Part shown: one piece after another, positions 17,762 to 26,535 of the stretch
Position numbering within the stretch: position 1 is the first letter of the stretch
Layout: each line of letters opens with the position of its first letter
Source of the DNA: Paenisporosarcina quisquiliarum
GTDB taxonomy: Bacteria > Bacillota > Bacilli > Bacillales_A > Planococcaceae
Assembly: GCF_027563315.1 (NCBI RefSeq)
Contig: NZ_JAMKBJ010000002.1
Location: 1-64,000, forward strand
Reading direction: 5' to 3'
DNA: 64,000 nucleotides
The notes under the pieces: model-generated
What the model was told of the DNA's origin: nothing
The model's database searches: none
The model's input: the letters and a program-made list of their open reading frames with translations, nothing else
Position numbers and translations under genes: made by a program

Positions 17762-17793
17762 AAAGACAGTCATTTCAAATGACTGTCTTTTTT
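17762..17793 (+). terminator. Terminator of yqgY
   Basis: Perfect stem GACAGTCAT (17765-17773) with ATGACTGTC, then TTTTTTA. Confidence 0.85.
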
Positions 17794-17860
17794 ATTTGAT
17801 TAACATTAATTTTTTCGTCCATAACAAAATAGAACAATAAATTATGACATACCTGCTTTG

Positions 17861-18499
17861 TCAAAAACCATTAAGAAACGGATTTTGACTCATTTCTTCT
17901 TCAGGTGTCGTTGGATTGCCGTGTCCAGGATAACAGATGGTGTCTTCTGGTAAAGTCAGCAGCTTATTATGAATGGAATTGATTAGCTCTTTATGGTTAC
18001 CATGTGGAAGATCCGTTCTACCAATGCTCCCTTGGAACAGTGTATCTCCTACGATGGCAAATCCGTCTTCTTTAAACCAATACGAAATGCTTCCCGGTGA
18101 GTGTCCGGGTGTATGGAACATTTGACATGAAAATGGACCAACTTCAAGCATACCTTCTTTCTCAATCAATATGTCAGCAGGTTTTCCCTCCACTAACGGC
18201 AATTCGCGGAAACGGGCTGAACCATTTTTTGTCGAATCAGAAAGCCAGTTTTTTTCAGCCTGATGAATATAGACCTGAATATTGAAAGTGTCCCGTACAA
18301 CATCAACTGCCCCAATATGGTCAAAATGAGCATGAGTCAAAATAATTGCTAACGGTTTTACCTGCAATCTTCGTAGTTCTTTTATTAATGCTTCTCCTTG
18401 CTCACCCGGATCAAAAATCAAACATTGCTTTTCTTTATTGGAAACCACATAACAATTTGTCTGTAATGGTCCCAATGGAAACGTGCGTATATTCAACAT
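17861..18499 (-). CDS. yqgX: Metallo-beta-lactamase fold hydrolase (YqgX, glyoxalase II-like)
   Basis: 212 residues from the ATG at 18499, which follows GAGGTGAT. The longer frame to 18583 lacks a Shine-Dalgarno. THAHFDH (around 58-64) is the HXHXDH zinc-binding motif; HTPGHSPGS, GDTLF and YPGHG supply the other ligands. The family is the hydroxyacylglutathione hydrolase type, but Firmicutes use bacillithiol, so the natural thiol ester is uncertain. Neighbours match the B. subtilis yqgW-yqgX-yqgY order. Confidence 0.88.
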   Translation of the reverse strand: MLNIRTFPLGPLQTNCYVVSNKEKQCLIFDPGEQGEALIKELRRLQVKPLAIILTHAHFDHIGAVDVVRDTFNIQVYIHQAEKNWLSDSTKNGSARFRELPLVEGKPADILIEKEGMLEVGPFSCQMFHTPGHSPGSISYWFKEDGFAIVGDTLFQGSIGRTDLPHGNHKELINSIHNKLLTLPEDTICYPGHGNPTTPEEEMSQNPFLNGF

Positions 18500-18576
18500 G
18501 TATATCACCTCAGGATAATTGTAGCAGAAACTGCGCCGCCATACTCGCAGTTCATATATCCGACACTTTTTAATCC

Positions 18577-18605
18577 TCGACAAATGCCATATTAAAACTT
18601 ATAAT
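18577..18605 (+). promoter_or_regulatory. SigA-type promoter of yqgW
   Basis: -35 TCGACA (18577-18582, 5 of 6), 17-bp spacer, -10 TATAAT (18600-18605). Confidence 0.7.
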
Positions 18606-18661
18606 AAGGTAGAAAACTTGTACTCGGCATTCATTTTCTGATGTCAAAAGGAGTGTCTATA

Positions 18662-18841
18662 ATGAACTTATTAATGGTTATTTTTGGCCTGGTTGCTATC
18701 TTTGGTGCAATTGGTACTTACCAATCATTTAAAGAGAAAAACCTTTTAGGTGTTGTCTTCAACCTTGGAACTTTCGCTATTTTTGGATGGTTCACAGTGA
18801 TGACGATCTTGAAACATGGTTATCCACCAGCATTACACTAA
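18662..18841 (+). CDS. yqgW: DUF2759 small membrane protein (YqgW)
   Basis: 59 residues, starting at the ATG that follows AAAGGAGTG. Two hydrophobic segments (about 2-19 and 28-47) are separated by SFKEKNLLG. This is the YqgW/DUF2759 pattern in the expected position. No function is known. It has its own promoter and a strong shared terminator with yqgU. Confidence 0.82.
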   Translation: MNLLMVIFGLVAIFGAIGTYQSFKEKNLLGVVFNLGTFAIFGWFTVMTILKHGYPPALH

Positions 18842-18850
18842 ACCCATAAA

Positions 18851-18883
18851 AAAGCTGACGTTCAATCGAACGTCAGCTTTTTT
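18851..18883 (+). terminator. Bidirectional terminator between yqgW and yqgU
   Basis: Perfect 13-bp stem (18851-18863 with 18868-18880), AATC loop, T-run on + and A-run preceding. Confidence 0.88.
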
Positions 18884-18903
18884 CGTATTGAATCTTTCTT
18901 TCA

Positions 18904-20013
18904 TTATTCCCCCAAAGAGATCCACGAATGGATTTCCCCACTTTCAACTTCCAGCAATTTCTCTAATTGGACACCCGTTAAACAAATACGTCCGGAAGGA
19001 TTACATGCAAAGGATTCATATGGACCTTCTAGAATAATGTTTTTAGGTTTATCGATAGATAGTTGAATAAGGTCGAACTCAGATGGAATTTCATCCATCA
19101 AACCAGCCTTAGATGACTCATAAGTCAGCAAGGTTCCGTCTCTAAGCCATTCTATGTCAGGCACGAACCACTGTGAATAATTACTGATAGCTGGCAACTC
19201 AAACGTCGTGGATTTTCCATCTTGGTATCGCACCAGTGTATACAAAAACTTTTGTTGATCATTAGAAATACTTACCCTCACTTCTACTCCATCTGCAGCT
19301 TCTACGTAAATAATGTTGGAATCTGAATCCTTTGATGTCATGTCCACCGTATTAATTGCACGTAAAGAGCCACCACTTAAAGTATCGTTTTCTGGCCAAT
19401 TAATCGTATAAATTGAGGATTCTTTTCCCCATTTCCCAAAGGGATCGTTTGTTTCAAATCGTTTCATTTCCTTTGTATTACTTGAGTAAACAAATGAATC
19501 GAATGTCCAATCTTCATAAAATGCGCTGAAAAATATGTCATTGGTTTGCGTTGGATGCCAGTCCCAATACAACTCTGAAGATTCAATCGTTAATTTATCC
19601 AATTCCTCTCCTGCGTTTGAGAAAATTTGTATGGATGCGCTTAAGGAATTACTGGAGGTTACTACAGCAATTTTCGTAAGACTTGGATGTATCCTGACTT
19701 CTATAATCGGTTCGATAATCGTCAGTAAAGTCCTATTCTCCCCAGACTCGACGTGATAGGCATTCAATAAGTAGTTAGATTGCAGTCTGGTTATATACAG
19801 TATTTCTTGATCTGTAAGCCAACCGATGATTTGTTCAAAATCACCGATTAATTCTGTTAAAGGTTTAATCGCTTCTTCTTGAATTGGAGGTTCGCGTTCA
19901 GGCTCTGATGAAATTGATTTCTCAGGTAAGGTAGGTTCAGAGACAATCGGCTGACAACTCGTTAAAAATAGCAATAAAAAAATCGTACCTAATCTTACGA
20001 ATCGTCCCATCAC
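18904..20013 (-). CDS. yqgU: Lipoprotein, YqgU family
   Basis: 369 residues. A basic start, a hydrophobic core and the lipobox LTSC (Cys near residue 20) mark a lipoprotein signal. A Pro/Glu-rich spacer (about 25-50) leads to a domain with repeated WXXD- and strand-like stretches that could be a beta propeller (for example WLTDQEILYI, DWHPTQTNDIFFS, WLRDGTLLTYE). The start is GTG or the ATG three bases later, both after AAGGGGG. The position matches B. subtilis YqgU. The function is unknown. Confidence 0.82.
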   Translation of the reverse strand: MMGRFVRLGTIFLLLFLTSCQPIVSEPTLPEKSISSEPEREPPIQEEAIKPLTELIGDFEQIIGWLTDQEILYITRLQSNYLLNAYHVESGENRTLLTIIEPIIEVRIHPSLTKIAVVTSSNSLSASIQIFSNAGEELDKLTIESSELYWDWHPTQTNDIFFSAFYEDWTFDSFVYSSNTKEMKRFETNDPFGKWGKESSIYTINWPENDTLSGGSLRAINTVDMTSKDSDSNIIYVEAADGVEVRVSISNDQQKFLYTLVRYQDGKSTTFELPAISNYSQWFVPDIEWLRDGTLLTYESSKAGLMDEIPSEFDLIQLSIDKPKNIILEGPYESFACNPSGRICLTGVQLEKLLEVESGEIHSWISLGE

Positions 20014-20164
20014 CCAATTCCCCCTTTCCTATATAAGTAGTACGTTTAAAATGGACATGTGTTTCATAAAAATTAAGGCTTTTATAACTTTCATAGTTTT
20101 TGTCAAATATAAAATCGTTCACTTCCTTGGTCTACTCAAGACCCACGAGTAACGCAATAATTTA

Positions 20165-20210
20165 GCAAAAAAAAATCGTCAAAAAGTGCATCTACACTTT
20201 TTGACGATTT
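20165..20210 (-). terminator. Terminator of ltaS
   Basis: Perfect 16-bp stem (20173-20188 with 20195-20210), 6-nt loop, then nine T residues on the minus strand. It lies 10 nt past the ltaS stop. Confidence 0.9.
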
Positions 20211-20219
20211 TTATTGAAT

Positions 20220-22124
20220 CTACTTTTTACTTTCAGTTGTTTCATCAATCAAAAGGTTACCCGTTTTTTCATCATAAAAACGAAGTAAGTCTCCATTGAT
20301 GATTTCATCCGAATAGCCAAGTTCTTCAGAAGCCCGTTCAATGTAAGGCGCACATGCTTCAGCATCAGTCTCTAAGCCAGTTTCCTTGTCGTAACATACA
20401 TTTCCTGCATAGACCACTTCGTCGGTAACAAAGCGTCCGTCACGGAAAACGACAAACTCTTCATGGTCTTTAGAGAAGACGTCGGCACCAAGCTGCATAT
20501 CCTTACTTGTATCTACACCAAGTAAATGTAGAATCGTTGGGCGAATGTCGATTTGGCCCGCTACCTCTTCTACAACCTCACCTTTGTTTGATCCAGGAAC
20601 ATGGATGAACATTGGCACACGTTGCAGTTGAGCACTTTCGAATGGTGTTATGTCTTTACCTAAATATTGAGCCATCGCTTCATTGTGATTTTCAGAAATC
20701 CCATAATGGTCACCATACATCACAATAATTGAATCTTCGTATAAACCTTTAGCTTTTAAGTCTTCGAAAAGAGTTTTAACTGACTCATCCATGTAACGCA
20801 CTGTTTGGAAGTAGCGATTTAAAGTCCCTGAATTCGAATCGTATTCAGGAATAAATTTATCTTTTTCTTCCAAATGGAATGGATAGTGATTGGTTAAAGT
20901 TATTAATCTTGAGTAGAAAGGTTGTTTCATTTCAGCCATATGATCAACCGATTGTTTGAAGAACGGAATATCTTTCATCCCCCAGTTAACGGCATCTCCT
21001 TCAGCGATATCATAACTTTCTACATCATAGAATTGATCAACATTTAAAGCATTATACATCATGTCGCGATTCCAGAAACTCTTGTTATTCGCGTGCATGA
21101 CATTTGTGAAATACCCTTTTTCATTCAATGATTCAGCCATTGAATTATAAGTGTTACCGCTATGCGTGAAGAATACCGCCCCTCCACCTAATGGATATAA
21201 ACTGTTTTCCACTAAGAACTCCGAATCAGAAGTTTTACCTAATCCAGTTTGATGGTAGAAATTCGGGAAGTAAAACGTATCTTCATCTTTTGTTAATTCA
21301 TTTAAGAACGGTGTAACGACTTCTCCGTTCATTTCTTCATTCACGACAAATGATTGAAGTGATTCTAATGAAACAACAATAACGTTTTTTCCTTCAGCAG
21401 TACCAAAGACTTCATAATTCGGTTCTGCTTGATTAGATCGAACGTAGTTATTGACTTCAACCAATTCACTGCCATCAGCTAAAGCACGCGCTGCATGCGA
21501 TTTAGACTGAATATAAATATCATATAAATGATAATTGTATGTTCCGATGTTTTTTACTAATAATTCTCGGTCAAAACTTCTCGTTAACAATTGTGGACGT
21601 TCCGTTTCTGATAGTCCCAAGTTCAAGAATAAAACCGCTGCCGCCAACACAAAATATGCACGACGGATTGCTGGTTTAACTATTGCCATTTCCTTCGCAT
21701 TCGGCAACCATTTCATTGCTGCAAACAACAGTACAACATCAATGAAATAAAAGACATCTGTGAAGTAAACACTCTCGGCTGCAGATGCACCCAAGTCCCC
21801 GAAATTGCTCGTTTGGAACAATACAGGAAGTGTAATGAAATCACTAAAGAATCGGTAAAATGCAACGTTTGCGTACAAAATAACAGCTAATATTGAACTC
21901 GTAATTAATAAATATCGATTTCTGGCCTTAACGGATTTAAAGAATAATGAGATACCATACACCAATAGCAGGAAGCTTAATGGGTTTAAAAACAATATTA
22001 CTTGTTGCATGACATTTTCAATTTTCATATCAAAACTCGTATGGTATACCACATAGGTCTTAATCCATGTAAGTAAAATGGCTACCGCCAAAATCGAATG
22101 TTTAGGTAGTTTCATGTTCTTCAT
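20220..22124 (-). CDS. ltaS: Lipoteichoic acid synthase-type enzyme (LtaS/YqgS family)
   Basis: 634 residues from the ATG 9 nt after AAGGAGG; the earlier codon at 22151 lies before that site. Five transmembrane helices fill about 1-205, then an extracellular sulfatase-fold domain follows. Catalytic Thr is in HQTGLGKTSDSEF, with VVSLESLQSF, MYGDHYGI and HSGNTYNS supplying metal and substrate residues as in LtaS. It polymerises glycerol phosphate from phosphatidylglycerol onto a glycolipid anchor. It sits where B. subtilis has yqgS, an LtaS paralogue, between yqgQ and yqgU. Whether this is the main or a minor enzyme cannot be told. Confidence 0.9.
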   Translation of the reverse strand: MKNMKLPKHSILAVAILLTWIKTYVVYHTSFDMKIENVMQQVILFLNPLSFLLLVYGISLFFKSVKARNRYLLITSSILAVILYANVAFYRFFSDFITLPVLFQTSNFGDLGASAAESVYFTDVFYFIDVVLLFAAMKWLPNAKEMAIVKPAIRRAYFVLAAAVLFLNLGLSETERPQLLTRSFDRELLVKNIGTYNYHLYDIYIQSKSHAARALADGSELVEVNNYVRSNQAEPNYEVFGTAEGKNVIVVSLESLQSFVVNEEMNGEVVTPFLNELTKDEDTFYFPNFYHQTGLGKTSDSEFLVENSLYPLGGGAVFFTHSGNTYNSMAESLNEKGYFTNVMHANNKSFWNRDMMYNALNVDQFYDVESYDIAEGDAVNWGMKDIPFFKQSVDHMAEMKQPFYSRLITLTNHYPFHLEEKDKFIPEYDSNSGTLNRYFQTVRYMDESVKTLFEDLKAKGLYEDSIIVMYGDHYGISENHNEAMAQYLGKDITPFESAQLQRVPMFIHVPGSNKGEVVEEVAGQIDIRPTILHLLGVDTSKDMQLGADVFSKDHEEFVVFRDGRFVTDEVVYAGNVCYDKETGLETDAEACAPYIERASEELGYSDEIINGDLLRFYDEKTGNLLIDETTESKK

Positions 22125-22480
22125 TCCTAACATCCTCCTTATCACTTTCAAATCTTTGATTTCATTAAAAAGTCGTCGTGTAACCCCACTAATAATAAAG
22201 GAGGAAACGACTGACCTTCAACATGAATTATATTCCGTGACATAAACGGCAAAAGCCACTTTATTGCACAAGGTTTATTTTATTCAACGAAAGAAAGAAA
22301 CATTAGTATATCTTAATCCTTTTTTTACAACCATGCAACTTTCTGTTAATAATCAAATTGTAAAATAGATGGATGTCTCCATACCATGTTACCCTTTATA
22401 AGACGAGTGAAACCAATTAAAGTTTCGTTTTTGTTAAAATAAAGTAGATATTTTTCATTTAGTACCTATTATTTACCAAA
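22125..22480. other. Gene-free intergenic stretch upstream of ltaS
   Basis: About 355 AT-rich bases with no supported gene or RNA. In B. subtilis the interval between yqgQ and yqgS holds gluP and glcK, and neither is detectable here as an intact or broken frame. The ltaS leader and promoter must lie in the 22125-22400 part, but I could not assign a convincing -35/-10 pair. Confidence 0.5.
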
Positions 22481-22514
22481 AATAAAACAACCTGAACGCT
22501 TACATCCAGATTGT
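22477..22514 (-). terminator. Terminator of yqgQ operon
   Basis: Stem 22487-22494 with 22507-22514 with one mismatch, then TTTTATTTTT on the minus strand. Confidence 0.55.
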
Positions 22515-22522
22515 CTAACGGT

Positions 22523-22729
22523 TTATTTTATGTTTTTATCAATCAAACGTGACCTTTCCTGCCGAATTAAAAGAATAGCCATTTGAAAGTCCTGTATTTC
22601 CATCATATGCGAATTATACAGCTCACGTATCTCATCTTCCATCAACAATAAATCAGCTTGGCGATCTGTTGTGTATATAAAAGTTCCATAGCGTTTTAAA
22701 TATTGAAGCACATCATAAATTGATTTCAT
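22523..22729 (-). CDS. yqgQ: DUF910 protein YqgQ
   Basis: 68 residues, mostly helical and charged, with YDVLQYLKRYG at the start and DEIRELYNSHMME in the middle. This is the YqgQ/DUF910 pattern, predicted as a single-strand nucleic acid-binding helical bundle in structural work, though function is not established. It has a TGGAGTGA Shine-Dalgarno and lies 4 nt after the cyclo-ligase gene, which it should share a transcript with. Confidence 0.82.
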   Translation of the reverse strand: MKSIYDVLQYLKRYGTFIYTTDRQADLLLMEDEIRELYNSHMMEIQDFQMAILLIRQERSRLIDKNIK

Positions 22730-22733
22730 TGTT

Positions 22734-23306
22734 TCACTCCATTTTCAAGCATTCTATCCTTTTTGTTTCTGTCATAATCATTTGAACAGGTAAATCATAT
22801 TGTTCAACAGGTACTTGTGCAATAATCTGTCTGTCAAAAGCCATGGCAATCGTTGGACCATGGTATTTGCTTATGAATCGGTCATAGTAGCCTCCACCAA
22901 AACCAATGCGATATCCTCTTGAATCAAATACGACCCCAGGAACAATCAGTACATCGATTTGTGAAGCATCCATTTTTGTGGTTCGCTCAGGAATAGGTTC
23001 TTTCAATTTCATATACACAACCTCCACTTGATCAAAGGAGGTTATTTCATGAAAAGTCATTTGCTTTGTTTTAGGTGCACATTTCGGAACAGCAACTCTT
23101 TTCCCTTGCCCCCACAACTCTTCAATCAGTTTCCACGTATCAACCTCTGGAAATGCTGAAAGAGTAATGCCAATAATATGTGCTTTTTTAACTGTTTCTT
23201 CTATTAATACTTTCTTATGTATAACACTTGATTGATTTTGATGCCACTCTGTTGAAAGGCTGTTTAAGTCATTTAAAATAGACTTTCGAATAATAGACTT
23301 TTCCAA
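22734..23306 (-). CDS. yqgN: 5-formyltetrahydrofolate cyclo-ligase
   Basis: 190 residues. Converts 5-formyl-THF to 5,10-methenyl-THF using ATP. The C-terminal motif VPGVVFDSRGYRIGFGGGYYDRF (around 128-150) is the conserved substrate/ATP loop. It begins with TTG after TGGAGGG. It is next to rpmG as in B. subtilis (yqgN beside rpmGA), and it would salvage formyl folate produced during one-carbon flux from glycine cleavage. Confidence 0.9.
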   Translation of the reverse strand: MEKSIIRKSILNDLNSLSTEWHQNQSSVIHKKVLIEETVKKAHIIGITLSAFPEVDTWKLIEELWGQGKRVAVPKCAPKTKQMTFHEITSFDQVEVVYMKLKEPIPERTTKMDASQIDVLIVPGVVFDSRGYRIGFGGGYYDRFISKYHGPTIAMAFDRQIIAQVPVEQYDLPVQMIMTETKRIECLKME

Positions 23307-23322
23307 AGTAAAATTCCCTCCA

Positions 23323-23355
23323 TGAAAAAAACCAAAACCTGAGCAGGTTTTGGTT
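23323..23355 (-). terminator. Terminator of rpmG
   Basis: Perfect 12-bp stem (23330-23341 with 23344-23355) followed by TTTTTTTC on the minus strand; it lies 9 nt past the rpmG stop. Confidence 0.85.
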
Positions 23356-23363
23356 AAATGGTT

Positions 23364-23513
23364 TTATTTTGTTTCACGGTGTAAAGTCATTTTCTTTTCA
23401 CGTGAGCAATATTTTTTCATTTCAAGACGTTCCGGGTTGTTACGCTTGTTTTTCTTAGAAATATAGTTGCGCTCGCCGCAATCTGTGCAAGCTAGTGTGA
23501 TGTTAACGCGCAT
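23364..23513 (-). CDS. rpmG: 50S ribosomal protein L33
   Basis: 49 residues, [20 protein letters not shown] through HRETK, the usual L33 size. The ATG at 23513 is the second of two adjacent ATGs and is better spaced from GGAGGG. The first CXXC (residues 9 and 12) is intact, but the second pair is only CSRE, so three of the four zinc-ligand cysteines are present. This is an intermediate between zinc-type and zinc-free L33, and it probably does not bind zinc well. Confidence 0.9.
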   Translation of the reverse strand: MRVNITLACTDCGERNYISKKNKRNNPERLEMKKYCSREKKMTLHRETK

Positions 23514-23640
23514 CATTATCCCTCCCACTCTAATCAGGAATCTTTTAAATCTTATGAGCATGATTTATACGACTAACCTATTATATCATACCTCATTAAA
23601 AAATCTACTACCAACTGCGAAATATTTATCGGCATAGAAA

Positions 23641-23665
23641 GAGAAAGACGAAAACCGTCTTTCTC
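23641..23665. repeat. Hairpin, near-copy of one beside phoU
   Basis: Perfect 10-bp stem (23641-23650 with 23656-23665) with an AAAAC loop. A hairpin of nearly the same sequence lies at 24093-24115, so the two flank the GC-rich repeat units. On the minus strand only a weak T-rich tail follows. Confidence 0.6.
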
Positions 23666-23736
23666 CCATGCTGATGACAAAAAAATATCGATTAATATAA
23701 AAATATAAAAATTCGTGGTCTTAATTAAAATAGAAG

Positions 23737-23850
23737 GTGGTCGTCTATTTCTTTCGCTTTCCGCGGACGAAACGCCAGCCTCCTCGGCTCTGCCTGCGGG
23801 GTCTAGCTTGTTCCGTTATTCCGCAGGAGTCTTCAGAAATAGCCGACCAC
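23737..23850. repeat. Dispersed GC-rich intergenic repeat unit, copy 1
   Basis: A 114-bp unit with a 16-bp inverted repeat at its ends (23737-23752 with 23835-23850, 15 of 16). The core has CGCTTTCCGCGGACG, GCCAGCCTCCTCGG and TTCCGCAGGAGTC blocks. It is markedly GC-rich against an AT-rich background and has no coding sense. From memory it resembles dispersed elements in Bacillaceae and Planococcaceae genomes; I could not search. Confidence 0.7.
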
Positions 23851-23904
23851 TTTCCTACTAAAATATTTAGATCAGAAACACTGGAAGAAGCGCCTTCTGT
23901 TGAT

Positions 23905-24020
23905 TGGATTGGAGGCGGCGACTTCAGCGGGAACAGCGCGAGCTGAAGGCCCCGCAGGAACGTAGTGACGAGGAGACTAAAGCCGTGCCCGCGAAACGCG
24001 TCCGCTGCAAAGGAAATCAC
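23905..24020. repeat. Dispersed GC-rich intergenic repeat unit, copy 2 (inverted)
   Basis: The second unit carries related blocks in the opposite orientation: GGCGGCGACTTCAGCGGG, CCCCGCAGGAACG, GACGAGGAGACTAAAGCC and GCGTCCGC. Read on the minus strand it aligns block by block with copy 1, so the two form a large inverted pair. Ends are estimates. 23851-23904 is an AT-rich spacer. Confidence 0.65.
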
Positions 24021-24092
24021 ATTTACTTGAAATGGTACTTTTACAATAGAATACATTTAGATTAAATCATTTACTGTTTGTCTAAATCTGAA

Positions 24093-24117
24093 AGAAAGAC
24101 TAAAATCGTCTTTCTCC
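24093..24117 (-). terminator. Hairpin downstream of phoU
   Basis: Perfect 8-bp stem (24093-24100 with 24108-24115) 10 nt past the phoU stop, with a weak T-rich tail on the minus strand. It is a plausible end for the pst-phoU operon and a near-copy of the hairpin at 23641-23665. Confidence 0.5.
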
Positions 24118-24123
24118 GTCAAA

Positions 24124-24783
24124 TTAGTTATTTAATTCATAGTGTCGACCTTTGACCAAATAAAATAATTGTTCCGCTATGTTCGTTGCATGGTCAGCTG
24201 AGCGTTCCAAGTAACGGCATACAAATGACAGTTGCGTAACTTGACTTAACATATGTGGATTTTCAGCACCCACTTTTAAAAGCTGTTGAATCGTTTGACC
24301 ATATAATTGGTCTACTTGATCATCAAGCTCGGCAATCTTACGAGCATCTTCGATATTTTCTTCAATAAATGCTTTCATCACTTCTGTGAGCATCGTGATC
24401 GTTTTAGAACGCATTTCTTCGATGTTCTTGATTGGTGAAACGAAATCCGCTTTACCGATACGGATATTTTCTTTTGCTATGTTGACGGCATAATCACCTA
24501 CACGTTCCATATCATGTGCTGCTTTCAATAATACAATCAATCGACGCAAGTCTGTGGCAACCGGTTGTTGTTTAGCCAATAATAAGATGACGCGATCATT
24601 AATTTCTTCTTCCATGCGATTAATATGGATATCATTTTCAATGATTGATAGGGCAGCATCAACATCGTGGTTCAATAATGCATCAATCGATTTGTTTAAT
24701 GTTGTAATGGCTAAATTGCTAAGTTTTAAAAATTGCTCTTGAACACCTCTTAGCTCGTGTTCAAATTTTTCTCTAACTACCAT
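24124..24783 (-). CDS. phoU: Phosphate regulator PhoU
   Basis: 219 residues, two PhoU repeats of three-helix bundles. Each has the conserved E/DXXXD pattern that binds metal clusters (for example NRMEEEINDRVI, DMERVGDYAVNIAKENIRIG and YLERSADHATNIAEQL). It links Pst transport to the PhoR sensor and Pho response. It is the last gene of the pstSCAB-phoU operon, and B. subtilis lacks a PhoU here. It has AAGGAGG 7-8 nt upstream. Confidence 0.92.
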   Translation of the reverse strand: MVVREKFEHELRGVQEQFLKLSNLAITTLNKSIDALLNHDVDAALSIIENDIHINRMEEEINDRVILLLAKQQPVATDLRRLIVLLKAAHDMERVGDYAVNIAKENIRIGKADFVSPIKNIEEMRSKTITMLTEVMKAFIEENIEDARKIAELDDQVDQLYGQTIQQLLKVGAENPHMLSQVTQLSFVCRYLERSADHATNIAEQLFYLVKGRHYELNN

Positions 24784-24803
24784 TCAAATTTCCTCCTTCT
24801 GGA

Positions 24804-25628
24804 TCAACCAAAGCGTCCTGAAATGTAATCTTCTGTACGTTTGTCAGAAGGTGTAGAAAAGATTGTGTCAGTCTTATCAAACTCGATAACTTCTCCGTTC
24901 AGGAAAAATGCAGTTTGATCTGAAATACGTGCAGCTTGCTGCATATTATGTGTCACGATGATGATTGAATAATTTTGTTTCAGTTCCTGTACAAGCTCTT
25001 CTACTTTAAGTGTAGAAATTGGATCAAGTGCAGAAGTCGGCTCATCCATTAAAATTACATCCGGTTCAATCGCAAGGGCACGCGCGATACAAATACGTTG
25101 TTGTTGACCTCCAGAGAGACCGTATGCATTTTCGTTCAGACGATCTTTCACTTCATCCCAGATTGCCGCACCACGTAAACTTTGTTCTACAATATCATCC
25201 AAAGTTTTTTTGTTTTTAATTCCATGAATGCGAGGACCATAAGCAATATTGTCAAATATGGATTTAGGGAATGGATTAGGTTTTTGGAAAACCATTCCGA
25301 CTTTTGTACGTAATTCCTCGACACCATAGTCTGCATCGAAAATATTGCGGTCCCGGTATATGATTTCACCAGAAGTTTTAACAGAAGGTACTAATTCCAC
25401 CATACGGTTTAATGTCTTGATATATGTCGACTTCCCGCAACCTGACGGCCCAATAATGGCAGTCACTTCATTTTCTTTGATGGCTAAGTCGATATTCTTT
25501 AATGCGTGGTGATTACCGTACCATAAATTTAATTGGCGCGTGTCATATACAATGTTACTGTTTGTTGTCTCTTGATTGCCCGTTATTTCACTTGTTGTTT
25601 TTTTATTATTTACATTCAGTTGAACCAT
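24804..25628 (-). CDS. pstB: Phosphate ABC transporter ATP-binding protein PstB
   Basis: 274 residues, the energising subunit of the Pst system at the inner face of the membrane. Walker A is GPSGCGKST (58-66), the signature is LSGGQQQR, Walker B VILMDEP with TSALDP, and the H-loop is in VTHNM. It follows pstA by 27 nt and phoU by 20 nt. There is one copy; B. subtilis has two (pstBA, pstBB). Confidence 0.95.
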   Translation of the reverse strand: MVQLNVNNKKTTSEITGNQETTNSNIVYDTRQLNLWYGNHHALKNIDLAIKENEVTAIIGPSGCGKSTYIKTLNRMVELVPSVKTSGEIIYRDRNIFDADYGVEELRTKVGMVFQKPNPFPKSIFDNIAYGPRIHGIKNKKTLDDIVEQSLRGAAIWDEVKDRLNENAYGLSGGQQQRICIARALAIEPDVILMDEPTSALDPISTLKVEELVQELKQNYSIIIVTHNMQQAARISDQTAFFLNGEVIEFDKTDTIFSTPSDKRTEDYISGRFG

Positions 25629-25655
25629 TTTGAAACCCTCCCGTGCCGCATAGGC

Positions 25656-26534
25656 TTAATAACGTTTTTGGAATTTATTTCGAATGAACACAGCAATTGA
25701 ATTCATCAGTAACAAGAAAATCATTAAGACGATAATTCCTGCTGACGCTACATACTGAAATGCTTCCTGTGGACGTTTTGCCCAGTCAAAGATCTGCATT
25801 GGCATTGCAGTAAATTGACTAAGTAGATTTTCTGGCAAGAATTGAATAATAACCGGTATCCCAATTACGACCAGTGGTGCCGTTTCTCCAATTGCTCGGG
25901 ACAATGCTAAAATACCACCTGTCAATATACCAGGAATTGCTGAAGGCAAGACTACTTTGACGATCGTCTGCCACTTTGTAGCACCCATTCCATAAGAAGC
26001 TTCGCGTAAATGTTTTGGTACTGCGCGAATTGATTCCTGAGAAGCCACGATAATAACAGGCAAAATGAGCAAGCTCATCGTAAATCCAGCAGCCAATATA
26101 CTATTCCCTAAAGCTAATGCACGTACGAAAATTGTTAAACCAAGTAAACCAAACACAACAGATGGAACACCTGCTAAATTCGCGATATTCATGCGAATAA
26201 ATTGCGTCATTTTATTTTGCTTTGCATACTCTTCCAAATAAATAGCTGACCCCACACCTAAAATTAAAGATACAGGTGCCACAACGGCCATCATCCAAAG
26301 TGATCCAATTAAGGCCGCTTTTATCCCTGCTTTTTCAGGGAACCGCGATCCAAAGTTATTAAAGAAGTCAGGCGTTAGGAAACCAATTCCCTGACTCACT
26401 ATTCGATAAAACAGGACTGCAAGAGATAACAATGCAAATAGAGTGGCCATAAAAAATATGATTTTAAATACTTTGTTGACAACCATTCTGCCGCTCATTC
26501 GTTTGATTACAGATGTATGATCAATATATTTCAT
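25656..26534 (-). CDS. pstA: Phosphate ABC transporter permease PstA
   Basis: I place the start at the ATG 26534, 7 nt after GGGAGGAA, one base after the pstC stop; a longer reading from 26570 lacks a site and runs into pstC. 292 residues with about six transmembrane helices and the EAA loop YGMGATKWQTIVKVVLPSAIPGILTG, through which it contacts PstB. It forms the channel with PstC. Confidence 0.92.
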   Translation of the reverse strand: MKYIDHTSVIKRMSGRMVVNKVFKIIFFMATLFALLSLAVLFYRIVSQGIGFLTPDFFNNFGSRFPEKAGIKAALIGSLWMMAVVAPVSLILGVGSAIYLEEYAKQNKMTQFIRMNIANLAGVPSVVFGLLGLTIFVRALALGNSILAAGFTMSLLILPVIIVASQESIRAVPKHLREASYGMGATKWQTIVKVVLPSAIPGILTGGILALSRAIGETAPLVVIGIPVIIQFLPENLLSQFTAMPMQIFDWAKRPQEAFQYVASAGIIVLMIFLLLMNSIAVFIRNKFQKRY

Positions 26535-26535
26535 C

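Noticed and set aside
23737-24056. Open frames on both strands over the GC-rich repeat units
   Set aside because: They follow GC-rich repeat sequence with no start signals or protein-like composition.
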